DNA from: Bacillota bacterium
GTDB taxonomy: Bacteria; Bacillota; Clostridia; Monoglobales; Firm-18
Assembly (NCBI GenBank): GCA_023228885.1
Contig: JALOAJ010000034.1
Location: 1-24,941, forward strand
DNA: 24,941 nucleotides
Direction of reading: 5' to 3'
Below the pieces are notes generated by a model. It was not told the origin of the DNA and made no database searches. It was given only the letters and a program-made list of their open reading frames with translations. The position numbers and the translations under genes were made by a program. Shown here one piece after another: positions 14,527 to 22,707 of this stretch; within the stretch, counting starts at the first letter, position 1; each line of letters opens with the position of its first letter.

Positions 14527-15300
14527 TTACCAAACCTTCCAGGGTGCTTTGCCTGACGCCCACACATTATCGAGTTCCGTTTTATCTCTTAGAGTATCCA
14601 TGCATTGCCAGTATCCGGTATGAAAATACGCATTCAAATGCCCTTCTTTAGCCAGCATCTCGAGCGGCTCTCTTTCAAAGGTTGTATTATCTCCTTCAAT
14701 ATAGTTAAAAACGTCCGACTCAAGAACCATAAAGCCACCGTTAACCCAGCCCCCGTCTTCCTTGCGTTTTTCCTGAAAACCGTGTATCTTACCGCTATCA
14801 TACAATTCCAGCGCGCCAAATCTTCCCCCCGGTCGTATGGCCGATAGCGTAGCCTTGCATCCGCTTTTTTTATGATTTGATAAAAGCGCATTTATATCTA
14901 TATTGCTTACACCGTCACCATACGTCAGCATAAATCTTTCGTTGCTTATGTAGTCTTTAACACGTTTGATTCTGCCGCCCGTCATCGTGTTAAGCCCGGT
15001 GTCAATAAGCGTAACCTTCCATGGCTCCGTATTATTATTGTGCACAATCATACCGTTTCCGGACGTAAAATCAAATGTCACATCGGACATATGCAGATAA
15101 TAATCGGCGAAATATTCTTTGATTACGTATTGTTTATACCCGCAACAGATTAAAAACTCGTTAAATCCATGCGCCGAATAAATTTTCATTATGTGCCATA
15201 GAATCGGTTTATCCCCTATTTCTATCATTGGTTTTGGGATCAAGTGGCTTTCTTCACTTATCCGCGTTCCCAATCCCCCTGCTAAAATAACAACCTTCAC
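14527..15300 (-). CDS. rfbF: Glucose-1-phosphate cytidylyltransferase
   Basis: This 257-residue nucleotidyltransferase makes CDP-glucose from CTP and glucose 1-phosphate. The N-terminal LAGGLGTRISEES followed by PKPMIEIGDKPILWHIM is the signature loop of this family. Later family blocks FMLTYGDGVSNIDI (Asp for metal), EKRKEDGGWVNGGFMV and YWQCMDTLRDK are all present. The length is typical. The start codon is GTG (15298-15300) and overlaps the stop of the upstream glycosyltransferase as GTGA, so translation is coupled, with GAGG about 9 nt upstream. It begins the CDP-deoxyhexose block rfbF-rfbG-SDR-epimerase. Confidence 0.96.
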   Translation of the reverse strand: MKVVILAGGLGTRISEESHLIPKPMIEIGDKPILWHIMKIYSAHGFNEFLICCGYKQYVIKEYFADYYLHMSDVTFDFTSGNGMIVHNNNTEPWKVTLIDTGLNTMTGGRIKRVKDYISNERFMLTYGDGVSNIDINALLSNHKKSGCKATLSAIRPGGRFGALELYDSGKIHGFQEKRKEDGGWVNGGFMVLESDVFNYIEGDNTTFEREPLEMLAKEGHLNAYFHTGYWQCMDTLRDKTELDNVWASGKAPWKVW

Positions 15301-17018
15301 TTTTTCATTCCTCTTTTAGTTGCTTTTATTATCCTTTTTAATAATTTGCGCGCTTTTCTGTAAGGTCTCAATAGAATCATAATCAGTTTGTACGAACGCG
15401 AATTTTTAATTCTATTGATTTTCTCATTTGCGTTATCTTGAGCAATACTAATGCTTTCCTTAGCATTTTGTATGTATTCACACCCTATTGATTCCAACGT
15501 ATTTCTTTTAATTATCACATAATCCTCATGTCCGATTTTCGTTGAAAAATCGTGTTCGCACACATTTTTATTGTCTAACGAAAGCACGGTGCATACAAAC
15601 CGAGCGGGAGTATATACACAAATATCCTTTGTCATATATGTTTGAGCGTTGCCAAGCGGCACATTATAAACAGATACTAATATGTTCTTTATCCTGTCGG
15701 AAGCTGAGGCAAAATATTTTTCATTTTTATATGAATCCAAAACAGCCGCAAAAACTTTGCTTCCGGCAACTCCCCCAAAAATATGCTCGGAAAATGTATG
15801 TTTATCAATGTAAGAGAAAAAAGCAGCGTTATATTTTACACAGTTTAGCGTAGCTTTTATTTTTATACAATCGCCGATATAAATACCACCTTTTTCATAA
15901 ATGTTTTTTATGGCAAAGTAAGCCGCAACAGAATCGTAATCACCTTTATCGTACGCCGATTCAATAAGCTTATTTTCTGTTATTGCGCAAGACTTCTCGT
16001 CCAAAATGTGAACGGAGCAGCCGTCATAAAATACATCTTTTTGCAGTTTTGCAACTCTGTCAGATAAATCTGCGCCGCCAAAACCATTTATATAAACATT
16101 TTTGCTGATTGGTTTAGGCGAAAGAATATCGGATAGTTCCGTCATTCTTTTAATAAACGTATACTCTTGCAACCGCGGCTCTTTGTCAATATATTTTGTT
16201 TTTAAGGAACGGTAATACTTTATAAAAGCATCATAAAATACCCAGTAATCGTTTAACAATATCCATAACCTTCGTGATATAGCCATCACAACCGGATTTA
16301 TATAATCCGGATTAGTTCTTTCAAGTGTGAAGTCAAAGGCTTTCATATGTTCAAGCGTCTGCAGCTTAAAAATATCCCTCGTTTCGGAATCTGAACGGAT
16401 TATATAATGGTAAAGAGGCTTGTTAATATGCCCGGGTCTTTTACAATATTGAAGCATAACAGGAATATAGGCGACATCATCATTACTAATCTTTTCAGGC
16501 ACTTTTCCCGCTTTCTTGAAAATTTCTTTATGTATAAGCTTAGACCAAAATGAATAAGGACTGTATATTATTAAATTCTCTGGGTTACACTCTTCAATTA
16601 GCTTCTTATACCTGCCGACAACCTTCTTTTTATCATTTAATATATAATAATAAGGGGCATTGACTAAATCATGATTGCCTTCTATAGCTTTAGTATACAT
16701 AATCTCAAGCGCATTATATTCCATATAGTCATCCGAATCGCATGAGGCAAGATAATCGGCGCGCGCCTTGGCTATTCCGTAATTTCTGCCATACCCAACT
16801 CTGTCATGGTGTTCAATCGTATAAATTACCACCTTTTCGGGGTGCATGAGCGCATACTTTTCTGCTATTTTAAGAGTATTATCGGTTGACCCGTTATTAA
16901 CCAGTATTATTTCTATATCTTCAAGCGTTTGATTCACAAGACAATCAAGACATCTTTCTAAATAAGCTTCAGAATTATATGCAGTAACTATAACGGATAC
17001 GAGAGGTTTATTATTCAT
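15297..17018 (-). CDS. Two-domain glycosyltransferase: GT2 fused to a degenerate DXD-type (GT32-like) domain
   Basis: This is a 573-residue protein. Residues about 1-230 are a family 2 GT-A transferase: VSVIVTAYNSEAYLERCLDC, NNGSTDNT, and the metal-binding CDSDD at 93-97. From about residue 305 a second domain resembles the sugar-binding DXD glycosyltransferase family: YDSVAAYFAIKNIYEKGGIY (361-380). Where that family normally has D-x-D, this protein has IGDC (381-384), so the metal site looks broken. The C-terminus (NSRSYKLIMILLRPYRKARK) is basic and amphipathic, like membrane-associating tails of other polysaccharide transferases. GGAG lies just before the ATG at 17016-17018, which overlaps the upstream gene by 8 nt. 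The GT2 donor is unknown; a deoxyhexose or galactofuranose is plausible from the neighbours. Confidence 0.85.
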   Translation of the reverse strand: MNNKPLVSVIVTAYNSEAYLERCLDCLVNQTLEDIEIILVNNGSTDNTLKIAEKYALMHPEKVVIYTIEHHDRVGYGRNYGIAKARADYLASCDSDDYMEYNALEIMYTKAIEGNHDLVNAPYYYILNDKKKVVGRYKKLIEECNPENLIIYSPYSFWSKLIHKEIFKKAGKVPEKISNDDVAYIPVMLQYCKRPGHINKPLYHYIIRSDSETRDIFKLQTLEHMKAFDFTLERTNPDYINPVVMAISRRLWILLNDYWVFYDAFIKYYRSLKTKYIDKEPRLQEYTFIKRMTELSDILSPKPISKNVYINGFGGADLSDRVAKLQKDVFYDGCSVHILDEKSCAITENKLIESAYDKGDYDSVAAYFAIKNIYEKGGIYIGDCIKIKATLNCVKYNAAFFSYIDKHTFSEHIFGGVAGSKVFAAVLDSYKNEKYFASASDRIKNILVSVYNVPLGNAQTYMTKDICVYTPARFVCTVLSLDNKNVCEHDFSTKIGHEDYVIIKRNTLESIGCEYIQNAKESISIAQDNANEKINRIKNSRSYKLIMILLRPYRKARKLLKRIIKATKRGMKK

Positions 17019-18105
17019 GCCGTCTCCTTTCTAAATACACAAGTACTTCATCAAGCTCTTCTAAATTATTCGGCACAAAAAGACGCTTATTTTCTTTGTT
17101 TATATAGTCCGCTAAAGATTCAAAAAACGCTTGTGAATTGTCTCGCGAAGTTAAAAGGGTTCTGCCATTAAACATTTTTTTAAGAAAAATAATATTTATC
17201 TCTTTGTTTAGCACCAACTTGGAATTAAGCGCAGCGGAAGAGGTTATGCTGACAAAAACATGGTCTTTGACATTTTCGTTTAATATGCTAATCTCGAAAG
17301 GAAACTTGCTGTTGCGCATAACTTTGTATCCCCTATGCGAAAATCTATCAACATTTGTCCTGGGATGAAGTTTTACAATTACACTATCCTTGCCAACACG
17401 TTTCGCAAATTCCTCGAATAATTCCATATCGTTGCATACAATTCTATCATGATAAAACGCTTCTTCAAAGAATAAATATTTCTCTTTTGGTAAAGGCTCA
17501 CAATCAAAAATATTGTTAAGCGATTTCAATGTCTTTTTGCCTGAATCGCATAGTTTTGGTATGCTTTGCAGATTAAAATGATATTGCGGCGCTTTATAAA
17601 GCGAAGTTTGATAAAGCAGTATTCTTTCCACATTATTAAAAAAATTTTTGTTTCCGTAATATTTATGTCTTAATTTATCCTTGCTTGTCCTTTCTTTGAC
17701 GTCAAGAACGTATGTCGTGGCGCCTTCATAATATATATGCACCTTAGGCGACATACCTTTTTTAATTAACGCATAATAAAGGAGTTTGTGAAATTCGTCA
17801 TCAACACCTATAAACAGCAAATCATACTTATTTACAAAATCGGGCAGATTGATAAATTGTTTTGGATTCTTGCTTATATGTTTTTTCTTAATGTCTTTAA
17901 GCTTTCTAAACTCCTTATTTTTACCGTACTCCTCAATTGTGTACACATTGTCAAAAATATTACTCCGTTTTATTTTGTCAATTATCTTATCATAATTAGT
18001 TGCGTTGCCGAGCAACAGATCAGCTCTCTCGCGCGGATAAATATTTTGTCTTATATTAATTACAGTGATAAGCATAAGCAGTGTACTACATTTAAATAAA
18101 AGCAA
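17011..18105 (-). CDS. Sialyltransferase-fold (GT52/polysialyltransferase-like) glycosyltransferase
   Basis: This 364-residue protein resembles the GT-B sialyltransferases that use CMP-sugars. It has an N-terminal strand of the CST-L-INI type (LLFKCSTLLMLITVINI), a D/E-D/E-G-like YEG at 126-128, the HP motif in VIVKLHPRT (247-248) and the paired serines in SITSSAA (289-290), in the order expected for that superfamily. The start is TTG (18103-18105), supported by AAGGAGGA 5 nt upstream and by the N-terminal strand starting right there; the next in-frame ATG would delete it. It is the first gene after an internal promoter. The acceptor and sugar are unknown; a CMP-activated acidic sugar made by the upstream genes is the natural donor. 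Confidence 0.75.
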   Translation of the reverse strand: MLLFKCSTLLMLITVINIRQNIYPRERADLLLGNATNYDKIIDKIKRSNIFDNVYTIEEYGKNKEFRKLKDIKKKHISKNPKQFINLPDFVNKYDLLFIGVDDEFHKLLYYALIKKGMSPKVHIYYEGATTYVLDVKERTSKDKLRHKYYGNKNFFNNVERILLYQTSLYKAPQYHFNLQSIPKLCDSGKKTLKSLNNIFDCEPLPKEKYLFFEEAFYHDRIVCNDMELFEEFAKRVGKDSVIVKLHPRTNVDRFSHRGYKVMRNSKFPFEISILNENVKDHVFVSITSSAALNSKLVLNKEINIIFLKKMFNGRTLLTSRDNSQAFFESLADYINKENKRLFVPNNLEELDEVLVYLERRRHE

Positions 18106-18132
18106 GGTTATCCTCCTTCACAAATATATATT

Positions 18133-18141
18133 ATTATAGCA
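18133..18141 (-). promoter_or_regulatory. Internal promoter splitting the polysaccharide operon
   Basis: The minus strand reads TGCTATAAT: a perfect TATAAT (18133-18138) with the TGn extension. No good -35 is visible at 17-18 bp. It lies in the only 71-bp gap of the cluster, 12-14 bp ahead of the strong ribosome binding site of the gene starting at 18105. Confidence 0.5.
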
Positions 18142-18176
18142 TAAATATCTTTTTACGGGATATGTACGCAATCGGC

Positions 18177-18824
18177 TTAGTTCTGTGTTAGATATTTGCA
18201 TATATCAAATAATCTGTTAAAAACCTTGATGTTTGCATTGTCATAACTGATATCATCAGAAAAACCAAAGCCGAATGTTACGGCAAAAAAATCAATACCT
18301 AAAGCTAATGCCGCGTGCATATCTCCATAACTATCCCCCACCATTACAGCTTCATGCCTTGCAATTCCAAGTTCGTTTAGGCACGATAGTATAAGTTCTC
18401 CTTTTGTTTTACTGTCGTTTGCGTCCATTCCGCGAATTACACTAAAATATCCACAGATTCCAAGAAACTCAAGCACTTTTATCGCAAGTTCTGTTTTCTT
18501 AAGTGTTGCAACAGCAAGCAAAAAGCCTTTGTTTGTCAAACTATCAAGCGTTTTTATTAGCCCGGGGTACGGCTTGCACTCTTTTACACCCTTTTTGGCA
18601 TAGTAATCACGATAATCTAAAACTACTTTGCGCGCAATATCTTCGCTAATACCAAAATTGTTTACAAAAGAATGTAAAAGGTTTTGTCCTATAAAGCCTT
18701 TTATCTGTTCGCGCGGTAGTTTCTTAAAACTGTTCTTTTCAGAAGCATACATGTAGCTGTTAATAATGCCTAAAGATGTATCTGTTAACGTCCCGTCTAA
18801 ATCAAATACTATTAATTTGTACAT
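18177..18824 (-). CDS. HAD-superfamily sugar phosphatase (phosphoglycolate phosphatase-like)
   Basis: This 215-residue HAD subfamily IA hydrolase has motif I FDLDGTLTDT (nucleophile D8, acid/base D10), motif II ATLKKT, a Lys region around SKTKGE, and motif IV MVGDSYGDMHAA, so all catalytic positions are in place. The cap of about 80 residues after motif I fits the phosphoglycolate phosphatase group. The ATG is 2 nt after the stop of the aldolase gene, with AAGGAT overlapping that stop. By analogy with Kdo-8-phosphate and Neu5Ac-9-phosphate phosphatases, it probably removes the phosphate from the aldol product before CMP activation; this is an inference from gene order only. Confidence 0.88.
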   Translation of the reverse strand: MYKLIVFDLDGTLTDTSLGIINSYMYASEKNSFKKLPREQIKGFIGQNLLHSFVNNFGISEDIARKVVLDYRDYYAKKGVKECKPYPGLIKTLDSLTNKGFLLAVATLKKTELAIKVLEFLGICGYFSVIRGMDANDSKTKGELILSCLNELGIARHEAVMVGDSYGDMHAALALGIDFFAVTFGFGFSDDISYDNANIKVFNRLFDICKYLTQN

Positions 18825-18826
18825 TT

Positions 18827-20419
18827 TTAATCCTTAGTATCGTATAACGAAGGCGTAAGGAATGTTATGGAAATATCTTTCTTCGCTTTTCTTATATATT
18901 CCCTCATGCCCTGATTAATACTTCCTGTAATGGAATCGTCAATTCTTCTGTCGAGCTCCTTTTTATAATAATTGCTTCCAATAAGATACCCATCTAACCC
19001 CGCAATAGTCACCGCATCAATATTAACTTTCTTAAGCAGTTTTAATAGTATTAGCGTCGCATTATCTTTAACATAGCTGATATCGTTTAACAGGCTTGAA
19101 TAATCAAACACATATTCATCACCTTTTGTCGCTTGTATATTGGATGTGACAACAATATTTGCGACACCATTGGCATTTTTCCGATTAAAGCTTTCATATC
19201 GTTTTTGGTTGCTGAAAAACAAATAATCAGTCGGAAGTCTTTCCATGAAGTGGTTTATTGTGATTATGGTTGGATTATTTTCATTAATAAATCTTAATAT
19301 AACATCTTCATGTTCCACAACGCTTTTACCCGGCGCAATAAGAAGTATATTTTTTCCTCTCAATTTGTTTGAAAGGTTTAACAATTGATCGCTATCATCA
19401 ATGTGATGTTTTTGAAATTCAAAATAAAGGCTGTTAATAAGCTCTTTATCAAACAATTCGCTCTGATTTTTAGGTATCATATCGAGTACTCTTGAAATTG
19501 CGCTTATTGGCAACGTTTGCCTGCCTGTTAGATAGGTAGCATACGAGGGATGGCAGTTTTTCACCGCTGCAAGATAATAGGGTATAGAATATCCCCAGTT
19601 GTGCTCATTTTTTGCGTTTCTGATATATTCATCGATTATTTCAAGTAAATATTCTATTCTATAATTGCCGCCCTTGTTTGTATTTAAATACTCAGTGATA
19701 AGCTCAGTATTTAAATTCCCCGCACCTCTGCCCATCCCATCGACAGATGAATCTATTATAATCTTGTTTTTTAATTTTATATCAGATAACGCTTGCGCGT
19801 TGGAAAATGACATTTGAAGATTATTATGTGAATGAAAGCCCCTCAAAATACAACTGTCCAAATTGTTATCAACCAAAAGAAATAACCTTTGGATATCATA
19901 ATATTGCATAACCCCAAGCGTATCGACTACATAGAAAGCATATGGCTTAAAACCGTTTACTTTTTTGATTAACCGAAGCAGTTCTTCATCGGTATACATG
20001 GTGGTTCCAACGGGTTGAATAAAAACCAGATAACCTTTTTCGTCTATCCTTTTACAAAATTCAAGCGCCTCGTCAACCTCGTCTATATGAAAAGTCACGC
20101 GAATACCATCGATAGATTTTGCGTTGTGATACTTTAGCTTTTGGGTATCAAGCCTGCCATAACGGCTCATGGCGACATAAAGCCTGCATTTTTTCTGAGC
20201 AGGTATAAGCGATTCAATTTGATCCACAGTATTAAAAAAAGCTTTTTCCGCATTATACTCATATTCCGGCTTATCTTCAAGGAAGCCGACTTCTATAAAA
20301 TCGATATATGCATCATTTAATTTGCTGATAATGTTTTTTATATTCTTTAAACCAAAACGCCAATCATTAATATAACCGCCGTCTCTTAAAGTACAATCAA
20401 GAATCCTTATATTACTCAA
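18827..20419 (-). CDS. HMGL/DRE-TIM aldolase fused to a C-terminal Rossmann-like domain
   Basis: This is a 530-residue protein. Residues about 1-330 are a DRE-TIM metallolyase barrel (homocitrate synthase / 4-hydroxy-2-oxovalerate aldolase type). It has LDCTLRDGGY (R12, D13), FIEVGF (E43), GFHSHNN with the metal-binding H196 and H198, and the glycine-rich DGMGRGAGN (227-235). Residues about 354-525 form a second domain starting GKNILLIAPGKSVVEHED, with later PTDYLFFSN, reminiscent of DUF115/MptE-type nucleotide-binding folds. The start is TTG (20417-20419) with GGGGAG 9 nt upstream; no ATG is in reach. Such aldolases join an oxoacid or acyl group to an aldehyde. Placed between a CMP-sugar synthetase and a HAD phosphatase, it probably builds the carbon chain of an acidic keto-sugar. 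The substrate is unproven. Confidence 0.82.
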   Translation of the reverse strand: MSNIRILDCTLRDGGYINDWRFGLKNIKNIISKLNDAYIDFIEVGFLEDKPEYEYNAEKAFFNTVDQIESLIPAQKKCRLYVAMSRYGRLDTQKLKYHNAKSIDGIRVTFHIDEVDEALEFCKRIDEKGYLVFIQPVGTTMYTDEELLRLIKKVNGFKPYAFYVVDTLGVMQYYDIQRLFLLVDNNLDSCILRGFHSHNNLQMSFSNAQALSDIKLKNKIIIDSSVDGMGRGAGNLNTELITEYLNTNKGGNYRIEYLLEIIDEYIRNAKNEHNWGYSIPYYLAAVKNCHPSYATYLTGRQTLPISAISRVLDMIPKNQSELFDKELINSLYFEFQKHHIDDSDQLLNLSNKLRGKNILLIAPGKSVVEHEDVILRFINENNPTIITINHFMERLPTDYLFFSNQKRYESFNRKNANGVANIVVTSNIQATKGDEYVFDYSSLLNDISYVKDNATLILLKLLKKVNIDAVTIAGLDGYLIGSNYYKKELDRRIDDSITGSINQGMREYIRKAKKDISITFLTPSLYDTKD

Positions 20420-20449
20420 ATGTTTTTACTCCCCGTTAATAATACTACT

Positions 20450-21097
20450 TTATTTGAAAATAGTATTGAATATCGCATTTGCGATTTCAAAATCCTCCGG
20501 AACATTAATGTCCATAGCTTCAATTTTTGACACCTCAATTAAATAGGGTTTTACGCCTATACGCAAATTGTTTGTAATTAGTTCATTTGTATAAATATAA
20601 AGTCCGGTTGTTTCAACATACATTGGTTTTATGTCTTGCGTTCTCGGTATACTTGTCGGCGAATAATTAAAAGGTTTTCCGTCCGCCCACAAAAACTCTT
20701 GAAGCCTTGTAACAGTTAACGCCGAATCATAACCTTCATTGACTACTTTGTTTATACCCATGCGAATGCTTTGAGGTTTTACAAATGGCGCTGTTGCATG
20801 CGCTAAAATATAAACATCTGCTGGTACATCGCTAGCGAAAGCCTTCATTACATCATTGATTGGAGTCTCCGAAGTATCAAGAGATTCTTTTCGCTGCAAA
20901 TATTCCACGCCGTTTGACAGAAATTCTTTTATCGTTGGATTGCTACAATATACAAAGATATTATCAATACCTTCAACTTGTTTTAGTGATTTTAGTATAT
21001 ATTTAATTAACGGCTCTCCATTATCAAAGGGCTTGGTATTCTTATTTGGAAGCCTTTCATTTGTTAGTTTAACTGGAACAAAAGCTACAATACGCAT
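20450..21097 (-). CDS. NeuA-like CMP-sugar synthetase (acylneuraminate cytidylyltransferase family)
   Basis: This 215-residue nucleotidyltransferase of the NeuA/KdsB family starts MRIVAFVPVK and carries the CTP-binding loop variant ERLPNKNTKPF (14-24), the ILAHATAPFVKPQSI segment (equivalent to the usual LQPTSPLR) and a C-terminal IEAMDINVPEDFEIA block with the family's metal-binding Asp. The usual ARGGSKR-type loop is replaced by VKLTNER, a divergent version. The length is typical. The ATG follows the upstream stop directly (TGAATG), with GAGGG ahead. Enzymes of this family activate 2-keto acids such as Neu5Ac, legionaminate, pseudaminate or Kdo with CTP. No NeuB-type synthase is visible, so the substrate may be unusual. 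Confidence 0.87.
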   Translation of the reverse strand: MRIVAFVPVKLTNERLPNKNTKPFDNGEPLIKYILKSLKQVEGIDNIFVYCSNPTIKEFLSNGVEYLQRKESLDTSETPINDVMKAFASDVPADVYILAHATAPFVKPQSIRMGINKVVNEGYDSALTVTRLQEFLWADGKPFNYSPTSIPRTQDIKPMYVETTGLYIYTNELITNNLRIGVKPYLIEVSKIEAMDINVPEDFEIANAIFNTIFK

Positions 21098-22690
21098 TCA
21101 TTTACCCTCACTATATTTTTTCGTCTTACATTTATCTTCTAATGCATAAGTCAACGCTTTTACTTTTGCCTCGAGCAGCTTAATCTTAATTTGCTCCGGA
21201 CTTAACTTTGCATTTATATTAACTGTAATTGCTGTATACGGCAATTCCTTGATTTCCATCAAGTTTGAAACCTCCTGTTTAATTCGCTTGTCAACAGTAT
21301 AAACGAAAACATGCTCTTCGTCCATATTATAAGCTTGTTTTAAACCGCTGCTTTTATTTATAGCGACAGGCACAATGTTATCAAAGCCAAAAATCTTTTC
21401 ACACAGTGAATAATCAAAAGCAGTATCAAATATAATCGCCGCATCATTTTGATTCAGGTTATCTAAGGCGTCATTAGCTTGTTTTCCGCCTAATCCGCCA
21501 ATAACAAGGCATGCGCCGTTATCTGAATTATCTTGCCGGTAATGCTGCACATTTATTTTTTTTTCGCCAATTGTCTGCAGCATAAAGTTTAGCTGTTTTG
21601 ACTCAATCCCCAAACAATAAAAACCGCTAAAATATTTTTTTAACAACTTAATTATTATGCATGCCGCATAGACTTTGTGTAAATGTATATAGTTGGTTTC
21701 AACGCTTTCATTGAAATACACAACCCGTTCGGCTAAACCGCGTATTCCGCCTATAGATGTGGAGCTTGCAGTTAACCCCAATGTCAGCGTTTTGTCAAAG
21801 CATAAAAATAATAATTCGGAAGGGAGTTTATTTTCTAAAACTGTGCTGCCCGGTAAAAGCTTGTTATAATTAATCCATTTGTCCTTAGGATGAGGCTTAA
21901 CAAACAGCTGATCAGGCTGAGCGAAATAATCAATTAACAATGTAGTAAGGCGTTCTTGCTCTTTTAGTGATTCTATATTCATTGTTTTTAAATACTGCGT
22001 CATGAATATTACTGTGGTGTTACCGGTTACAGAATATTTATCGCAATTAAACATGTTCAACAGTTTTTTGGTATCGCTTTCCGAGAGCTGTTTAATCAAT
22101 TGAGTTATATTAAAATCCACCGCCCTATCGTCAAAGAACCCCTCAACCTGATCTCTAAGATTGGCGTACTTTTCTATTATTACCGGACTTTTTCCAAGCC
22201 CCTTAATATGCTTTGATATAATATAGTTTGTAAAACTTATGTTTTTAATTATTTCAGCATATCTTTCATGTTGAGACAGCATTCCGCTTGCATCTTCGAA
22301 ATAATTGAAAGGTATTTTGTTGTAAGTCAAATAAACCCCGACAGCCCAGTGATCTCCCGCAACATATATTGATTCAAATGAGTGGAAGTCAATATTAAGT
22401 TGAGTGTCAACCGCTTTAATAATATTTGCAATTACACGTTCAATTTCATCTTGTTTACTGTCCTCGGTTAGCGCCTGCCCATGTTGCATTTTTATATTTC
22501 TTTCAGGTATAACCGTTATTTTATCAAACCATCCGTAATCCGTTAATTTTGACAAAAAGGCACAGCGTTCTGCCGGAGGTTGTATATATTCCACAACCAA
22601 TAGGTGCGCGGGTTCATTGCGTTTGTAATACAGTTTATGAACAATACAGCAAAGCAAATGATACATTGACGAAGCATGATAAAGAACCAT
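21098..22690 (-). CDS. Sialyltransferase-fold glycosyltransferase with extra C-terminal domain
   Basis: This is a 530-residue protein. The N-terminal roughly 330 residues look like the GT52/polysialyltransferase superfamily: a D/E-D/E-G-like EDASG at 132-136, the HP motif FVKPHPKD (267-268) and paired serines TASSTS (309-310). From about 390 a second domain begins (GACLVIGGLGGKQANDAL); it has Rossmann-like strand-Gly-turn features and ends in a charged helix (LLEAKVKALTYALEDK, probably a short coiled coil). I cannot name it. GAAGGA lies 6 nt before the ATG at 22688-22690. It shares its motif set with the 364-residue protein encoded at 17011, so the locus carries two CMP-sugar-type transferases around one synthetase. 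Confidence 0.75.
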   Translation of the reverse strand: MVLYHASSMYHLLCCIVHKLYYKRNEPAHLLVVEYIQPPAERCAFLSKLTDYGWFDKITVIPERNIKMQHGQALTEDSKQDEIERVIANIIKAVDTQLNIDFHSFESIYVAGDHWAVGVYLTYNKIPFNYFEDASGMLSQHERYAEIIKNISFTNYIISKHIKGLGKSPVIIEKYANLRDQVEGFFDDRAVDFNITQLIKQLSESDTKKLLNMFNCDKYSVTGNTTVIFMTQYLKTMNIESLKEQERLTTLLIDYFAQPDQLFVKPHPKDKWINYNKLLPGSTVLENKLPSELLFLCFDKTLTLGLTASSTSIGGIRGLAERVVYFNESVETNYIHLHKVYAACIIIKLLKKYFSGFYCLGIESKQLNFMLQTIGEKKINVQHYRQDNSDNGACLVIGGLGGKQANDALDNLNQNDAAIIFDTAFDYSLCEKIFGFDNIVPVAINKSSGLKQAYNMDEEHVFVYTVDKRIKQEVSNLMEIKELPYTAITVNINAKLSPEQIKIKLLEAKVKALTYALEDKCKTKKYSEGK

Positions 22691-22707
22691 AGCACTTCCT
22701 TCTCACC

